A stretch of 64,000 nt of DNA from Acidobacteriota bacterium (GCA_003222395.1 QHWB01000064.1:62001-126000), one strand, 5' to 3'; counted from the stretch's first letter, positions 35,782 through 44,964 are shown. Numbers and translations are program-made. The notes: a model not told the origin generated them from the letters alone.

Positions 35782-36945
35782 TCAGGTCCGGCCCGGGCGC
35801 GACCCTTCGCAAAAACATCTCACAACCTCAGCTAAGGCATCGCGACAAACGACGACGTCCGCCACGTTGACGTATTCCTCGGTTGAATGAAGTCCGGCGC
35901 CGCCGGGGCCGAACAGCACCGACGGAATCTCGGCATGTCCGAGTACTGCACTATCGGCCCAAAAACTCGCGCCGCACGTTCCGCCGTCATGGCGCCCGCC
36001 GCTGACTGCCTGAATTGCTTTCGCAAGCAACGTCGGCAGCTCATGGCGTGCGGCGATTTCATACGCGGGTCGGCTGAACAGTGGACGAGCCGTCGCACGG
36101 AACGTCGGATCCTCGTCGACAAGGCAACGCACGATGTGCTGCACTTCGTCGTAAGCCTGCGTCCCGGAATCGTGCGGCAGCGTCCGCCGCTCCATCTGCA
36201 GCGTCGCGCGATCCGGATAGCTGCTCAATTCCCGTCCCCCTTCGACGAATGACGCATGCAGCGATCCGGTGCCGAGCAGCGCGTGGGGCGGCCGGGCCTG
36301 CAGCGCGCGATCGAGCGATTCGAGTCGAGCGAGAACACGGCCGAGACGGAGAATCGCGTCCTGCCCTTCGGTCGGCCGGCTGCCGTGCGCCGCCTTTCCC
36401 AGCACTTCGACTTCGACCCACGCGAAGCCTTTGTGCGCGATCGCGATGGCGAGGTCGGTGGGCTCGGTGACGATCGCGGCATCCGCGGTCCAGCGGCGCA
36501 CCAGCGCATCGGCGCCGATGCTCGAATGCTCTTCGTCGACGACCGCCGCGATGATGAGCCGGCCCGATTCGAGCCGGCGCTGCGCGACGACGCGCGCGGC
36601 GTCGATCATCGCGGCGACACCCGCCTTCATGTCCTGCGCGCCGCGCCCGTACAGCCGGCCGTCGCGCTCGACCGGATTGAACGGGTCGCTCATGCCTGCG
36701 ACGCCGACCGTGTCGGTGTGTCCGCAGAACATCATCGCCCGACCCTTCGATCGACCTTCCAGCACACCGACGACGTTCGGGCGACCGGGCGCTGCGGCTT
36801 CAACTGTCACGTCGAGGCCGATCCGCCGCATCTCGATCGCAATCGCGTCGGCGACCTGCTGCTCGCCGGGCGCGCCAGGGACGAGCGTCGGATTGACGGA
36901 GTTGATGGCGACGAGATCGCGAAGCAGGCGGATCGCTGGATCCAT
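35782..36945 (-). CDS. M20 family metallopeptidase (ArgE/DapE-like)
   Basis: A 387-residue protein from the ATG at 36945. Metal and catalytic residues are visible: CGHTDTVG (first His and Asp), GRGAQDMKAGVAAM (bridging Asp), VDEEHSSIGA (catalytic and metal Glu), TEPTDL, and the late FGPGGAGLHSTEEYV with the last His. A lid domain with AHGSRP and SLHASFVEGG lies between. The family cleaves acyl or succinyl groups from amino acids (acetylornithine, succinyl-DAP) or acts as a dipeptidase; the substrate is open. TAAGCT lies 8 nt before the ATG. Confidence 0.88.
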   Translation of the reverse strand: MDPAIRLLRDLVAINSVNPTLVPGAPGEQQVADAIAIEMRRIGLDVTVEAAAPGRPNVVGVLEGRSKGRAMMFCGHTDTVGVAGMSDPFNPVERDGRLYGRGAQDMKAGVAAMIDAARVVAQRRLESGRLIIAAVVDEEHSSIGADALVRRWTADAAIVTEPTDLAIAIAHKGFAWVEVEVLGKAAHGSRPTEGQDAILRLGRVLARLESLDRALQARPPHALLGTGSLHASFVEGGRELSSYPDRATLQMERRTLPHDSGTQAYDEVQHIVRCLVDEDPTFRATARPLFSRPAYEIAARHELPTLLAKAIQAVSGGRHDGGTCGASFWADSAVLGHAEIPSVLFGPGGAGLHSTEEYVNVADVVVCRDALAEVVRCFCEGSRPGRT

Positions 36946-36983
36946 GGCGCTGTAGCTTACAGCCATCAGCTCTCAGCTCTCCG

Positions 36984-37053
36984 TGTAGCGCGAGCCTTTC
37001 AGGCGAGCGGCGATAAAGGCAGCGGCCCCGCTCGGCTAAGAGCCTCGCGGTAC
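36984..37053. repeat. Family A palindromic element, copy 2
   Basis: The left arm contains GTAGCGCGAGCCTTTCAGGC and the right arm GCTCGGCTAAGAGCCTCGCG; about 21 of 27 positions pair. The left arm is nearly identical to the right arm of copy 1 at 17858-17924. It lies in the divergent promoter region between the M20 peptidase and the SDR gene. Confidence 0.75.
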
Positions 37054-37070
37054 GCGTGTAAGCTGGTGAC

Positions 37071-37853
37071 ATGCGCGTCGTGGCCATCACCGGCGCTTCG
37101 GCGGGCATCGGACGGGCGACGGCGGTGCGGCTGGCGCGCGATGGGGCGGCGGTCGCGATGTGCGCGCGGCGGAGGGAGATGCTCGAGGCCGCGGCGCGTG
37201 ACGTCGACGCGGCGGGCGGCGAGGCGCTGCCGATCGTCGCGGACGTCACGTCGGTCGACGACATGGAGCGATTCGTGTCCGCGGCGGTCGATCGGTTCGG
37301 TCGGCTCGACGTGATCGTCTGCAACGCCGGCTTCGGCATTGCAGGCACGATCGACGACATCAGTCCCGATCAGATGCGGAAGCTCGTCGACATCAACTAC
37401 ATGGGAACGTTCTACGCCGCGCGCGCGGCGCTGCGCGTGTTTCGCCGCCAGCACCACGGTCACGTCGTGATCATCTCTTCGATCGTCGGCAAACGCGGCG
37501 TCCCGTACATGGGCGCGTACGCTGCGACGAAGTTCGCGCAGGTCGGCATGGCCGAGTGCCTGCGCGCCGAAGTCGCAGGATCGCCCATCCACGTGAGCGT
37601 GGTGTACCCCGTGTCCACCGAATCGGAGTTCTTCGACGTGATGTCGCGCGAAACCGGAACGGCGATTACGCACGCCTTCGGTCCGCGGCAGGACACCTCT
37701 ATCGTCGCAGATGCCATCGCGCGCGCGATCGAACGTCCCGTGCCGGAAGTTTTCCCGCACTTCCAGTCGCGCGCGCTCGTGTGGCTCAACACGATGGCGC
37801 CCGGCCTGTGCGATCGCGTCGTCAAGCGTTTCGGCCGAAAACCTGTACGATAA
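37071..37853 (+). CDS. Short-chain dehydrogenase/reductase
   Basis: A 260-residue classical SDR: cofactor motif TGASAGIG at residues 7-14, NAG in VCNAGFGI, catalytic Ser in VIISSIVG and Tyr150/Lys154 in YAATK. An Arg after the glycine motif (CARRREML) favours NADP(H). Substrate unknown; the C-terminal FPHFQSRALVWLNTMAPGLCD segment resembles SDRs acting on hydrophobic substrates. TAAGCT ends 6 nt before the ATG. Confidence 0.92.
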   Translation: MRVVAITGASAGIGRATAVRLARDGAAVAMCARRREMLEAAARDVDAAGGEALPIVADVTSVDDMERFVSAAVDRFGRLDVIVCNAGFGIAGTIDDISPDQMRKLVDINYMGTFYAARAALRVFRRQHHGHVVIISSIVGKRGVPYMGAYAATKFAQVGMAECLRAEVAGSPIHVSVVYPVSTESEFFDVMSRETGTAITHAFGPRQDTSIVADAIARAIERPVPEVFPHFQSRALVWLNTMAPGLCDRVVKRFGRKPVR

Positions 37854-37855
37854 AA

Positions 37856-37937
37856 GCAACCGCAGAGATCGCAGCGGCCGCAGAGAAAATAATCGTCGGC
37901 GAACTCTGCGTTCTCCGCGTTCCGTGCGTTCTCGATC
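37856..37937. repeat. GCAGAG/CTCTGC imperfect palindrome upstream of cca
   Basis: GCAGAGATCGCAGCGGCCGCAG on the left and CTCTGCGTTCTCCGCGTTCC on the right form an imperfect inverted repeat filling the 84-bp gap between the SDR and cca genes. CTCCGCG-type sequence also appears near 53256-53290. It is too degenerate to define a family here. Confidence 0.45.
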
Positions 37938-39299
37938 ATGACGACACCCCTCGAACGGGCCACCGCAATCGCCCTCGCGGTCCGCGACGCGGGCGGGCGC
38001 GCGTTGATCGTCGGCGGCTGGGTCCGCGATCGACTGATGGGGCGCGACTCCCCCGACATCGACATCGAAGTGTTTCAACTGCCGTCCGACCGCCTCCGGC
38101 AGGTGCTCGAGTCGTTGGGCCGCGTCGAAGCCGTCGGCGAAAGCTTTCAGGTCTACAAAGTCGGCGACATCGACGTGTCGCTGCCTCGACGCGACTCGAA
38201 GGCCGGACGCGGGCACAAAGGATTCATCGTCGTCGGCGACCCCGACATGATGATCGAGGAGGCGGCGCGCCGCCGCGATTTCACCGTGAACGCGGTCTCG
38301 TGGGATCCGCTGACCGGCGACTACTTCGATCCGTTCGACGGACGGGGCGATCTCGCGCGCCGGGTGCTGCGCGCGGTCGACCCGGCGACCTTTCCCGACG
38401 ACAGCCTGAGAGTGCTGCGCGCGATCCAGTTCGCCGCGCGCCTCGAGTTCGCGGTCGACGATGACACGCGCGCGCTGTGCCGCGCGATTCCGCTCGACGA
38501 TCTGCCCGCCGAGCGCGTGTGGGGCGAGATCGAGAAGCTTCTGTTCGCGAGCCGTCCGTCGATTGGTTTCGCGCTCGCGCTGGACCTCGGCGCCGTCGAC
38601 AAGCTGTTTCCGGAGCTTCGCGCGCTCGTTGGATGCGCGCAGGAGCCCGAGTGGCATCCCGAAGGCGACGTGTGGGTGCACACCCTCCAGGTGATCGATC
38701 AGGCCCGCCTGCGCATCGACGACCTCTCGCGGCCGGAACGGATCGCTGTAATGCTGGGCGCCGTCTGCCACGATTTCGGCAAGCCGGCAACCACGGCGTT
38801 CATCGACGGCAGGATTCGATCGATGGATCACGAGGAGCAGGGCGTCGCGCCGGCGACCGCGTTTCTCGATCGCCTCAACGTCCAGTCGTTCGACGGGTAC
38901 GACGTGCGGCGACAGGTGCTCGGCATTACCGCGCAGCACCTCAAGCCGGGATCCTGGTACAAGGCGCGCGATGAGGTGGGCGACGGCGCGTTCCGCCGGC
39001 TCGCGCAGAAAGTCGACCTCGAGCTGCTCGCGCGCGTTGCGAAGGCCGATTGCGAGGGGCGCAAGCCGGGAGCGTTCGATTGCTCGGCGATGGACTGGTT
39101 TCGCGAGCGCGCGCACGCGCTCGGCGTCGAGCATCGCCCGCCGGCGCCGATCCTGCTGGGTCGCCATCTGCTGGCGCTCGGCCTTCAGCCGGGGCCGCGT
39201 ATCGGCGAGATTCTCAAAGCGGTCTATGACCAGCAACTCGATGGATCGGTGACCACGATCGATCAAGCCGTGGAATCGGCGAAGCGCATGATTAAATGA
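37938..39299 (+). CDS. cca: CCA tRNA nucleotidyltransferase / poly(A) polymerase family with HD domain
   Basis: A 453-residue protein. The class II nucleotidyltransferase head has ALIVGGWVRDRLMG and PDIDIEVF with the catalytic Asp pair, then EEAARRRDFTVNAV and LRVLRAIQFAARL. An HD phosphohydrolase domain follows (VCHDFGKPATT, ITAQHLKP), as in bacterial CCA enzymes with 2',3'-phosphodiesterase activity. It adds or repairs the tRNA 3' CCA. Only 4 bp separate its stop from the next small gene. Confidence 0.93.
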   Translation: MTTPLERATAIALAVRDAGGRALIVGGWVRDRLMGRDSPDIDIEVFQLPSDRLRQVLESLGRVEAVGESFQVYKVGDIDVSLPRRDSKAGRGHKGFIVVGDPDMMIEEAARRRDFTVNAVSWDPLTGDYFDPFDGRGDLARRVLRAVDPATFPDDSLRVLRAIQFAARLEFAVDDDTRALCRAIPLDDLPAERVWGEIEKLLFASRPSIGFALALDLGAVDKLFPELRALVGCAQEPEWHPEGDVWVHTLQVIDQARLRIDDLSRPERIAVMLGAVCHDFGKPATTAFIDGRIRSMDHEEQGVAPATAFLDRLNVQSFDGYDVRRQVLGITAQHLKPGSWYKARDEVGDGAFRRLAQKVDLELLARVAKADCEGRKPGAFDCSAMDWFRERAHALGVEHRPPAPILLGRHLLALGLQPGPRIGEILKAVYDQQLDGSVTTIDQAVESAKRMIK

Positions 39300-39303
39300 C
39301 CCT

Positions 39304-39534
39304 ATGGCAAGGTACACGCTCGTCTACGGTGTCCGGCTGATTCCCGAAGGCACATTGAAGGGAGTCGAGGAAGCGACGCTGAAACTCGCCGATGGCTCGA
39401 TTGCGGGCCTGACACTTCATACGTTCGACGGTACGATTCCACAACTGCGCCGCTCGCTCGATCGCAGCCTCGACGCCTTCTTCGATCTGCTGCCCGGGGC
39501 CGCCGACGAGGACGTCGAGCAATTCGGCGAGTGA
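39304..39534 (+). CDS. Small hypothetical protein
   Basis: A 76-residue acidic protein starting 4 bp after cca, so probably cotranscribed. It contains ARYTLVYGVRLIPEGTLKG, a beta-rich start, and an acidic helical end (SLDAFFDLLPGAADEDVEQF). No signal peptide or known motif. Its tight packing between two real genes supports it. Confidence 0.65.
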   Translation: MARYTLVYGVRLIPEGTLKGVEEATLKLADGSIAGLTLHTFDGTIPQLRRSLDRSLDAFFDLLPGAADEDVEQFGE

Positions 39535-39561
39535 TCGTTCGCCCTGAAGCCCCGACCGACC

Positions 39562-40674
39562 ATGCTGCGCGCGATCGCGGACAATCGTCTCAACATCCTG
39601 CTCGGCGTCGTCCCCGTTTGCTGGGCGATGCGCGTCGCGGCGCCCGGCTCGCCGTGGATCTTCATCACGGCCGCGGTGTCGCTGATCCCGCTCGCCGGCC
39701 TCATCGGCCTCGGCACCGAGACGCTCGCCGAACGCGCCGGACCTGCGTGGGGTGGCTTCCTGAACGCGACATTCGGCAACGCCGCGGAACTCATCATCGC
39801 GATCGTCGCGCTGAACGGCGGTCACGTGTCGCTCGTGAAGGCCTCGGTCAGCGGAAGCATCATCGGCAATCTGCTGCTCGTGCTCGGACTGTCGTTCTTC
39901 GTCGGCGGACTCGGCCGCACTTCTCAGAAATTTCACCGGACGTCGGCTACCAACGCGGCAGCGATGCTCTTCCTCGCCGTCGTCGCGCTGGTCACGCCGG
40001 CGGTGGTCGAACTGACGCTGTACGGCAGCCTCGCGCCGCGACCGCCGGCTATCGATCGTCTCAGCCTCTTCAGCGCCCTGATTCTGATCGCGGCCTATGT
40101 CGGCAGCGTCATCTACGGCTTCACCGCGCACCGCGACCTGTTTCGATCGACCCGTCGCGGTGATGGCGACGAAGCGACAGTATCGACGGGCGTGGCGATC
40201 GCGATGCTCTCCGTCGGGACGGTGCTGACGACGATTCAGGCCGAAGTTCTGGTCGGCGCCATCGAACCGGCGCTGGCGCGGTTCGGGTTCACGGAATTGT
40301 TCGCCGGCGTGATCGTCGTCGCGCTCATTGGCAACGCCGCGGAGCACTATTCCGCCGTCGCGGCGGCGCATCGGGATCACATGACGCTGGCCGTGGAGAT
40401 TGCCGTGGGCAGCAGCGCGCAGATCGCGCTGCTCGTCGGACCGGTCCTCGTGCTGTACTCGTGGATCATCGGCCACCCGATGTCGCTCGTCCTGCATCCG
40501 CTCGAAATTGCGGCCGTGACCGTCTCGGTTCTCGCGACGAGCATGGTGGTCGTCGACGGCGAGAGCAACTGGGTGGAAGGACTGCAGTTGCTGGCGGTAT
40601 ATCTCATCCTGGCGCTCGCGTTCTATCTCATGCCCGCCGACGGGTCGCGACAGGCGTTCGGACCCCGCGGCTGA
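39562..40674 (+). CDS. cax: Calcium/proton exchanger (CAX family)
   Basis: A 370-residue membrane protein with about 11 helices in two inverted halves. Each half holds the acidic helix of the cation/Ca exchanger superfamily: FLNATFGNAAELIIAIVAL and VVALIGNAAEHYSAVAAA, and an acidic loop joins the halves (RRGDGDEATVST). It should export Ca2+ in exchange for H+. The GNAAE pair is diagnostic for CAX/ChaA-type exchangers. Confidence 0.94.
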   Translation: MLRAIADNRLNILLGVVPVCWAMRVAAPGSPWIFITAAVSLIPLAGLIGLGTETLAERAGPAWGGFLNATFGNAAELIIAIVALNGGHVSLVKASVSGSIIGNLLLVLGLSFFVGGLGRTSQKFHRTSATNAAAMLFLAVVALVTPAVVELTLYGSLAPRPPAIDRLSLFSALILIAAYVGSVIYGFTAHRDLFRSTRRGDGDEATVSTGVAIAMLSVGTVLTTIQAEVLVGAIEPALARFGFTELFAGVIVVALIGNAAEHYSAVAAAHRDHMTLAVEIAVGSSAQIALLVGPVLVLYSWIIGHPMSLVLHPLEIAAVTVSVLATSMVVVDGESNWVEGLQLLAVYLILALAFYLMPADGSRQAFGPRG

Positions 40675-40703
40675 GGTCCGACCGCGTGCGATAATGATTT
40701 TCG

Positions 40704-41411
40704 ATGGCTGACCTGAGCGATCGCTTGATCGCCGAGCTCGTCGACGCCGTCCGCGCCCAGTTGCGGCGCGAAATCGTCGAGCGCCTTCGCGATGTCTATC
40801 TGATTGGCGACATAGAGAAAGACACCGCACGCCAGGCGATCGAGCGGCTGCGCGACCTGGCGAACGACAACAACCGTCCCATCACGCTCTACATCAACAG
40901 CGCGGGCGGCAACGTCACAGACGGTCTCGCGATCCACGACGCCGTACGGCACATCGTCAGCCGCGGCATCGAGGTCACGATCATCGTGCAGGGCATGGCC
41001 TATTCGATGGGTTCAATCGTGCTGCAGGCGGCCAGCGACGGGCGGCGACTCGCATTCCCCCACTCGTGGATCATGATTCACGAGCCGGCGAAATGGGCCG
41101 GCTGGCAGTCGACGACCGCCGCGGCGCAGCATCTCGAACGGCTGAAGCAGATGCAGGATCAGATCTACAAGATCCTGTCGGTGCGTTCGGGAAAACCGCT
41201 GCGTCAGATCATCAAGGACACGAAGCGCACTGATTTCTACCTCGACGCGCAGAACGCGCTCGAATACGGGTTGATCGATGCGGTCGTCGCGGGAGAGCTG
41301 CCGGCGCCGAAATCGTCGGTGGTGGAACTGCGCGAGGTGTCGAGCGAGCCGGCACCACAAATTCAAGCGCCTGCCATGGCGCCGGCTGCGAAAGCTCCTG
41401 TCGATTCCTGA
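40704..41411 (+). CDS. ClpP family serine protease
   Basis: A 235-residue protein: IYLIGDIEKD-like start, LYINSAGGNVTDGLAIHD, and the catalytic triad Ser101 (GMAYSMGS), His126 (SWIMIHEPA) and Asp177 (KRTDFYLDA), with spacing close to canonical ClpP. The last ~30 residues are a Pro/Ala-rich tail not found in housekeeping ClpP. No ClpX or ClpA gene is near, and the oxyanion segment (AYSMGS rather than AASMGA) differs, so it may be a secondary ClpP. GATAAT lies 8 nt before the ATG. Its stop codon abuts that of the convergent epimerase. Confidence 0.92.
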   Translation: MADLSDRLIAELVDAVRAQLRREIVERLRDVYLIGDIEKDTARQAIERLRDLANDNNRPITLYINSAGGNVTDGLAIHDAVRHIVSRGIEVTIIVQGMAYSMGSIVLQAASDGRRLAFPHSWIMIHEPAKWAGWQSTTAAAQHLERLKQMQDQIYKILSVRSGKPLRQIIKDTKRTDFYLDAQNALEYGLIDAVVAGELPAPKSSVVELREVSSEPAPQIQAPAMAPAAKAPVDS

Positions 41412-42335
41412 TCAGTTCCTCGACGCACGCCACTCTTCGAGCAGGCGCGCCGCGTTGCCGGCGACCGAGTGCAGCGTCGGCATCCACCCCAGCGCGCGGG
41501 CGCGCGGACTGCGGACGACCTGATCGAGCGCGAGCGCGTCGGCGTACGCGCCCATCTTGTTGCGCGCCTCGTCGATCGGCACGTAGCGGACGTCGGGCTT
41601 CACCGGCAGATACGGTTTGATCGCGTCCACGATGTCGTTCACGCGCTCGTCGCCTTCGTCGTTCGCGTGGTAAATGCCGGCGGCGTCGTCGCGCGCCGCG
41701 ATTCGCGCGTAGAGATCGGCGAGGTCGCGCTCGTAGACGAGGGGCCAGTGATTGTTGCCGTCGCCGATCACGCGCACGAGGCCGTTGCTGGCCGACTTGA
41801 AGAGGTCCGCGATCATGCCGTTGCCGCCGCCGTACACGACGCCAGGCCGCACGACGATCGTCCGCAGCCGATCGTCGGCCGCGTCGAGCACCAGCCGTTC
41901 GTGCTTCGGGCGGAACGACGCCATGGCAATCGGATTGATCGGCGCGTCTTCGGTGGCGGGCTCCGGCGTCTTGCCGAGGATCCAGACGCCCGACGTGTAG
42001 ATGATGAACCGCGTCGCCGGCGCCGCCGAAGCGACGGTCCGCGGACGCCTCGCCGCCGCGATGATCGATTGCAGCGCCGTCTGCTCCACGGACGGACCGC
42101 CGGCGGCCGAGTAATCGAACGCCGCGTGGATGTAGCCGTCCTGCGCTTCCACCGCGTCCGCGAACGAATCGGGCTCCGCAAGATTGCCGATGACTGGCCG
42201 CGCGCCGCGCTTGGCGACGCCTTTCGCCTTCTCGTTCGTGCGCACGAGCGCCGTGACGTCGTGGCCCGCGCGCACGAGCGCGTCGAGCACTCCGCCGCCG
42301 ATGTAGCCGGTTGCACCAGTGAGGAAAATCCGCAT
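41412..42335 (-). CDS. NAD-dependent epimerase/dehydratase-like protein
   Basis: A 307-residue extended SDR. The N-terminal Rossmann motif GATGYIGGGVL is clear. The usual YxxxK is not obvious: the segment ASFRPKHERLV keeps the Lys but has Phe in place of Tyr, so catalysis may be altered or lost. RTIVVRPGVVYGGGNG and GIYHANDEGDERV follow. It may be a sugar epimerase-like or atypical NAD(P)-binding protein. Its stop codon touches the ClpP stop (TGATCA). Confidence 0.85.
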   Translation of the reverse strand: MRIFLTGATGYIGGGVLDALVRAGHDVTALVRTNEKAKGVAKRGARPVIGNLAEPDSFADAVEAQDGYIHAAFDYSAAGGPSVEQTALQSIIAAARRPRTVASAAPATRFIIYTSGVWILGKTPEPATEDAPINPIAMASFRPKHERLVLDAADDRLRTIVVRPGVVYGGGNGMIADLFKSASNGLVRVIGDGNNHWPLVYERDLADLYARIAARDDAAGIYHANDEGDERVNDIVDAIKPYLPVKPDVRYVPIDEARNKMGAYADALALDQVVRSPRARALGWMPTLHSVAGNAARLLEEWRASRN

Positions 42336-42390
42336 CGCGTCCGGTCCGCGCGGTCTTCGCCGCGCAGCGGCCGTATATCATAGTTCACTC

Positions 42391-44925
42391 GTGGTCCGCG
42401 ACACGCTGCTTGATTTTTTCGGCGATCTGGCTCTTGCGCGCGGCGAGTTTCTCGTCCACGACGATGGCTTTCGAAGCCGCGGTTACACATACGAAGAAGT
42501 GGCGCGCGCCGCGCGTGGATTCGCCGCGCGGCTCGCCGCGGCCGGCGTCGGAAAAAACGACAAGGTTGTCTTCTGGAGCGAGAACCGTCCCGAATGGATC
42601 GTCGCCTTCTGGGGCTGTCTGCTCGCGGGCGTCGTCGTCGTCCCGATCGACTATCGCGCGTCGCCCGATTTTCTCGCCCGCGTCGGCCGCATCGTCTCCG
42701 CCAAACTGATCCTCATCGGTCAGGACGTTCCTCCGGTGCCTGGAACGGCCGCTCCGCTCTGGAAACTCCATGAGATCGATTGGCGCGGCGGCCAGCCGCC
42801 GCCCGTGGCGATCGTAAAAGACGATGTCGCCGAAATCATCTTCACGTCAGGTGCGACGGCGGAGCCGAAAGGCGTCGTCATCACGCACCGCAACATCCTG
42901 GCGAACATCGTTCCGGTGGAGCGCGAGGTTCACAAACATCGGAAATGGGGAAGACCCTTCTATCCGCTGCGCTTTCTGAACCTGCTGCCGCTCAGCCACA
43001 TGTTCGGTCAGGCGATGGCCACGTTCATTCCGCCGATGATTCCCGGCGTGGTCGTCTTCATGCGCGGCTACAGCCCGGTCGACATCGTTTCGCAGATCAA
43101 AACGCGACGCATTTCGGTGCTCGTGTCCGTGCCGAAGATTCTCGACGTGCTGCGCGAATATGTGATCGCGCGAGCCTTTCCGCCTTCGCCAAACGCTTCG
43201 GCGGACCACCGTAGCCTTGGCGGTCAGGCGAGCGGTACGATTCAGCCGAGCGGGAGACATTTCCTGATCCGCTGGTGGCAGTACCGCAAGATCCACCACA
43301 TGTTCGGCTGGAAGTTCTGGGCGTTCGTCGTCGGCGCCGCGCCGCTCCACGGCGATCTCGAATCGTTCTGGCGCGAGCTCGGATACGTGGTCATCCAGGG
43401 CTATGGCCTGACCGAAACGGCGCCCATCGTCACCCTGAATCACCCGTTCGAGACGAAGAAAGGTTCCGTGGGCAAGCCGATCGCAGGCGTGGAAATGAAA
43501 ATTGCGCCGGACGGCGAGATTCTCGTGCGCGGCGACAACGTGACGAAAGGGTACTTCAACGCGGGTGGAGAAGCGGCCGGCGCGTTCGAGGATGGATGGT
43601 TCCACACCGGCGACGTCGGCGTGCTCGGCGCCGACGGGCAGCTCTACATCCGCGGCCGTAAGAAGGAAATGATCGTCACGCCGGAAGGGCTGAACGTCTT
43701 TCCGGAAGACGTCGAGCGCGTCCTCGATCGGATCCCCGGCGTGCGAGAGTCCGGCGTCGTCGGTGTGCCGATCGGGTCCGAGGAGCGGGTGCACGCCGTC
43801 CTCATCCTCGATCCCGGCGTCGACGCCGACGCGGTGGTGCGCGCGGCCAACGCGCAGCTGCAGGACGCGCAGAAGATCAGGCGCGCTGTCGTGTGGCCCG
43901 GGCGCGAGCTGCCAAGGACCGAAGGCACACGCAAGCTGAAACGCGCGGCGATCCGCGAATGGGTGAAGAGCGGCTCGACGGCGTCGCCCGCCATGCAGGC
44001 GGGAACCGATCGGCTCGCGGCGCTGCTGACGAAATATGGAGCGCGCGCGGACATCGCGCCGAAGACGACGCTCGAAGAGCTGGGACTGAGCTCCCTCGAT
44101 CGCGTTGAGCTGATGGTCGCGATCGAGGACGCCTTTCAGACGCGCATCGACGAGAGCGCGTTCTCGGAAGCGCGCGACGTCGGTCAGCTGCGATCGCTGG
44201 TGGATCGTGCGGCCGCGTCCGATCAACCGCCGATCGACCCGGTGGAATTTCCCTCATGGAACCGATCGTTGGCCGCGCGCGCGATTCGACGGGTGAGCCT
44301 GCCGACGTGGATTCTGCCGCTCGCGCGCGCGTTCGCGTGGCTGCGCGTCGAAGGACGCGAGCATCTGCGTGCGATCGACGCGCCGGTCATCTTCGCGTCG
44401 AATCATTTGAGCCACATGGATGCGCCGGTCATTCTCGCCGCGCTGCCGCCGCGGCTGCGGTACCGCGTGGCGCCGGCGATGGCGAAGGAAGTCTTCAAAG
44501 CGCATTTCTTCCCAGAACAGCACGGTCGGCTGGCGCGGTTCACGAACAGTCTCAATTACTACCTGGCCGCGTTGTTTTTCAACGCCTTCCCCCTGCCGCA
44601 GCGCGAAGCGGGGGCGCGGCAGACGCTCCGCTACATCGGCGACGTGCTCGAGGACGGATTCTCGGTGCTCATCTTTCCTGAGGGCGAGCGCAGCGAGTCG
44701 GGCGCGATCAGGCCGTTTCGGCCCGGAATCGGGATGATCGCGTCGCGGCTCGGCGTGCCGGTCGTGCCGGTCAGGATCCAGGGACTCGAGCACGTCCTGC
44801 GAGTCGGCTGGGGGATGGCGCGTCCGGGCCGCGTCCGCGTCGCGTTCGGCTCTCCTATCCGATTGACCGGCGACGACTATCACGCGCTCGCCGGACAGGT
44901 CGAGAAGGCGGTTCGGCAGTTATGA
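42391..44925 (+). CDS. Fusion of AMP-dependent acyl ligase, acyl carrier domain and PlsC-type acyltransferase
   Basis: An 844-residue protein from the GTG at 42391 (TATCAT 9 nt upstream). Residues 1-~540 are an ANL ligase: FTSGATAEPKGVVITH near 149, GYGLTETAPIV, DGWFHTGDVG and a C-terminal domain ending GTRKLKRAAIREW. Around 567 lies a carrier motif GLSSLDRVEL with the Ser for phosphopantetheine. Residues ~640-844 are a PlsC-like acyltransferase with NHLSHMDAP near 670 and FPEGERSESG near 762. It could activate a fatty acid, load its own carrier and pass it to a (lyso)phospholipid, similar in plan to Aas with an added carrier. About 25 residues at ~260-285 come from an inserted palindromic element. 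Confidence 0.9.
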   Translation: MVRDTLLDFFGDLALARGEFLVHDDGFRSRGYTYEEVARAARGFAARLAAAGVGKNDKVVFWSENRPEWIVAFWGCLLAGVVVVPIDYRASPDFLARVGRIVSAKLILIGQDVPPVPGTAAPLWKLHEIDWRGGQPPPVAIVKDDVAEIIFTSGATAEPKGVVITHRNILANIVPVEREVHKHRKWGRPFYPLRFLNLLPLSHMFGQAMATFIPPMIPGVVVFMRGYSPVDIVSQIKTRRISVLVSVPKILDVLREYVIARAFPPSPNASADHRSLGGQASGTIQPSGRHFLIRWWQYRKIHHMFGWKFWAFVVGAAPLHGDLESFWRELGYVVIQGYGLTETAPIVTLNHPFETKKGSVGKPIAGVEMKIAPDGEILVRGDNVTKGYFNAGGEAAGAFEDGWFHTGDVGVLGADGQLYIRGRKKEMIVTPEGLNVFPEDVERVLDRIPGVRESGVVGVPIGSEERVHAVLILDPGVDADAVVRAANAQLQDAQKIRRAVVWPGRELPRTEGTRKLKRAAIREWVKSGSTASPAMQAGTDRLAALLTKYGARADIAPKTTLEELGLSSLDRVELMVAIEDAFQTRIDESAFSEARDVGQLRSLVDRAAASDQPPIDPVEFPSWNRSLAARAIRRVSLPTWILPLARAFAWLRVEGREHLRAIDAPVIFASNHLSHMDAPVILAALPPRLRYRVAPAMAKEVFKAHFFPEQHGRLARFTNSLNYYLAALFFNAFPLPQREAGARQTLRYIGDVLEDGFSVLIFPEGERSESGAIRPFRPGIGMIASRLGVPVVPVRIQGLEHVLRVGWGMARPGRVRVAFGSPIRLTGDDYHALAGQVEKAVRQL
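43168..43236. repeat. Family A arm split by a family D palindrome, inside the AMP-ligase gene
   Basis: The family A arm GCGCGAGCCTTTC-AGGCGAGCG seen at 17.9 and 37.0 kb is here cut after CCTTTC. About 44 bp rich in GGCGGAC/GTAGCC palindromic sequence (43181-43224) is inserted, and the arm resumes CAGGCGAGCGG. The whole lies in frame between REYVIAR and FLIRWWQY of the ligase, so it is translated as ~23 extra residues. Confidence 0.7.
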
Positions 44926-44964
44926 ATGTGGCATAATAGTTGTCTGAGAAAGGACTTCTAGCAG

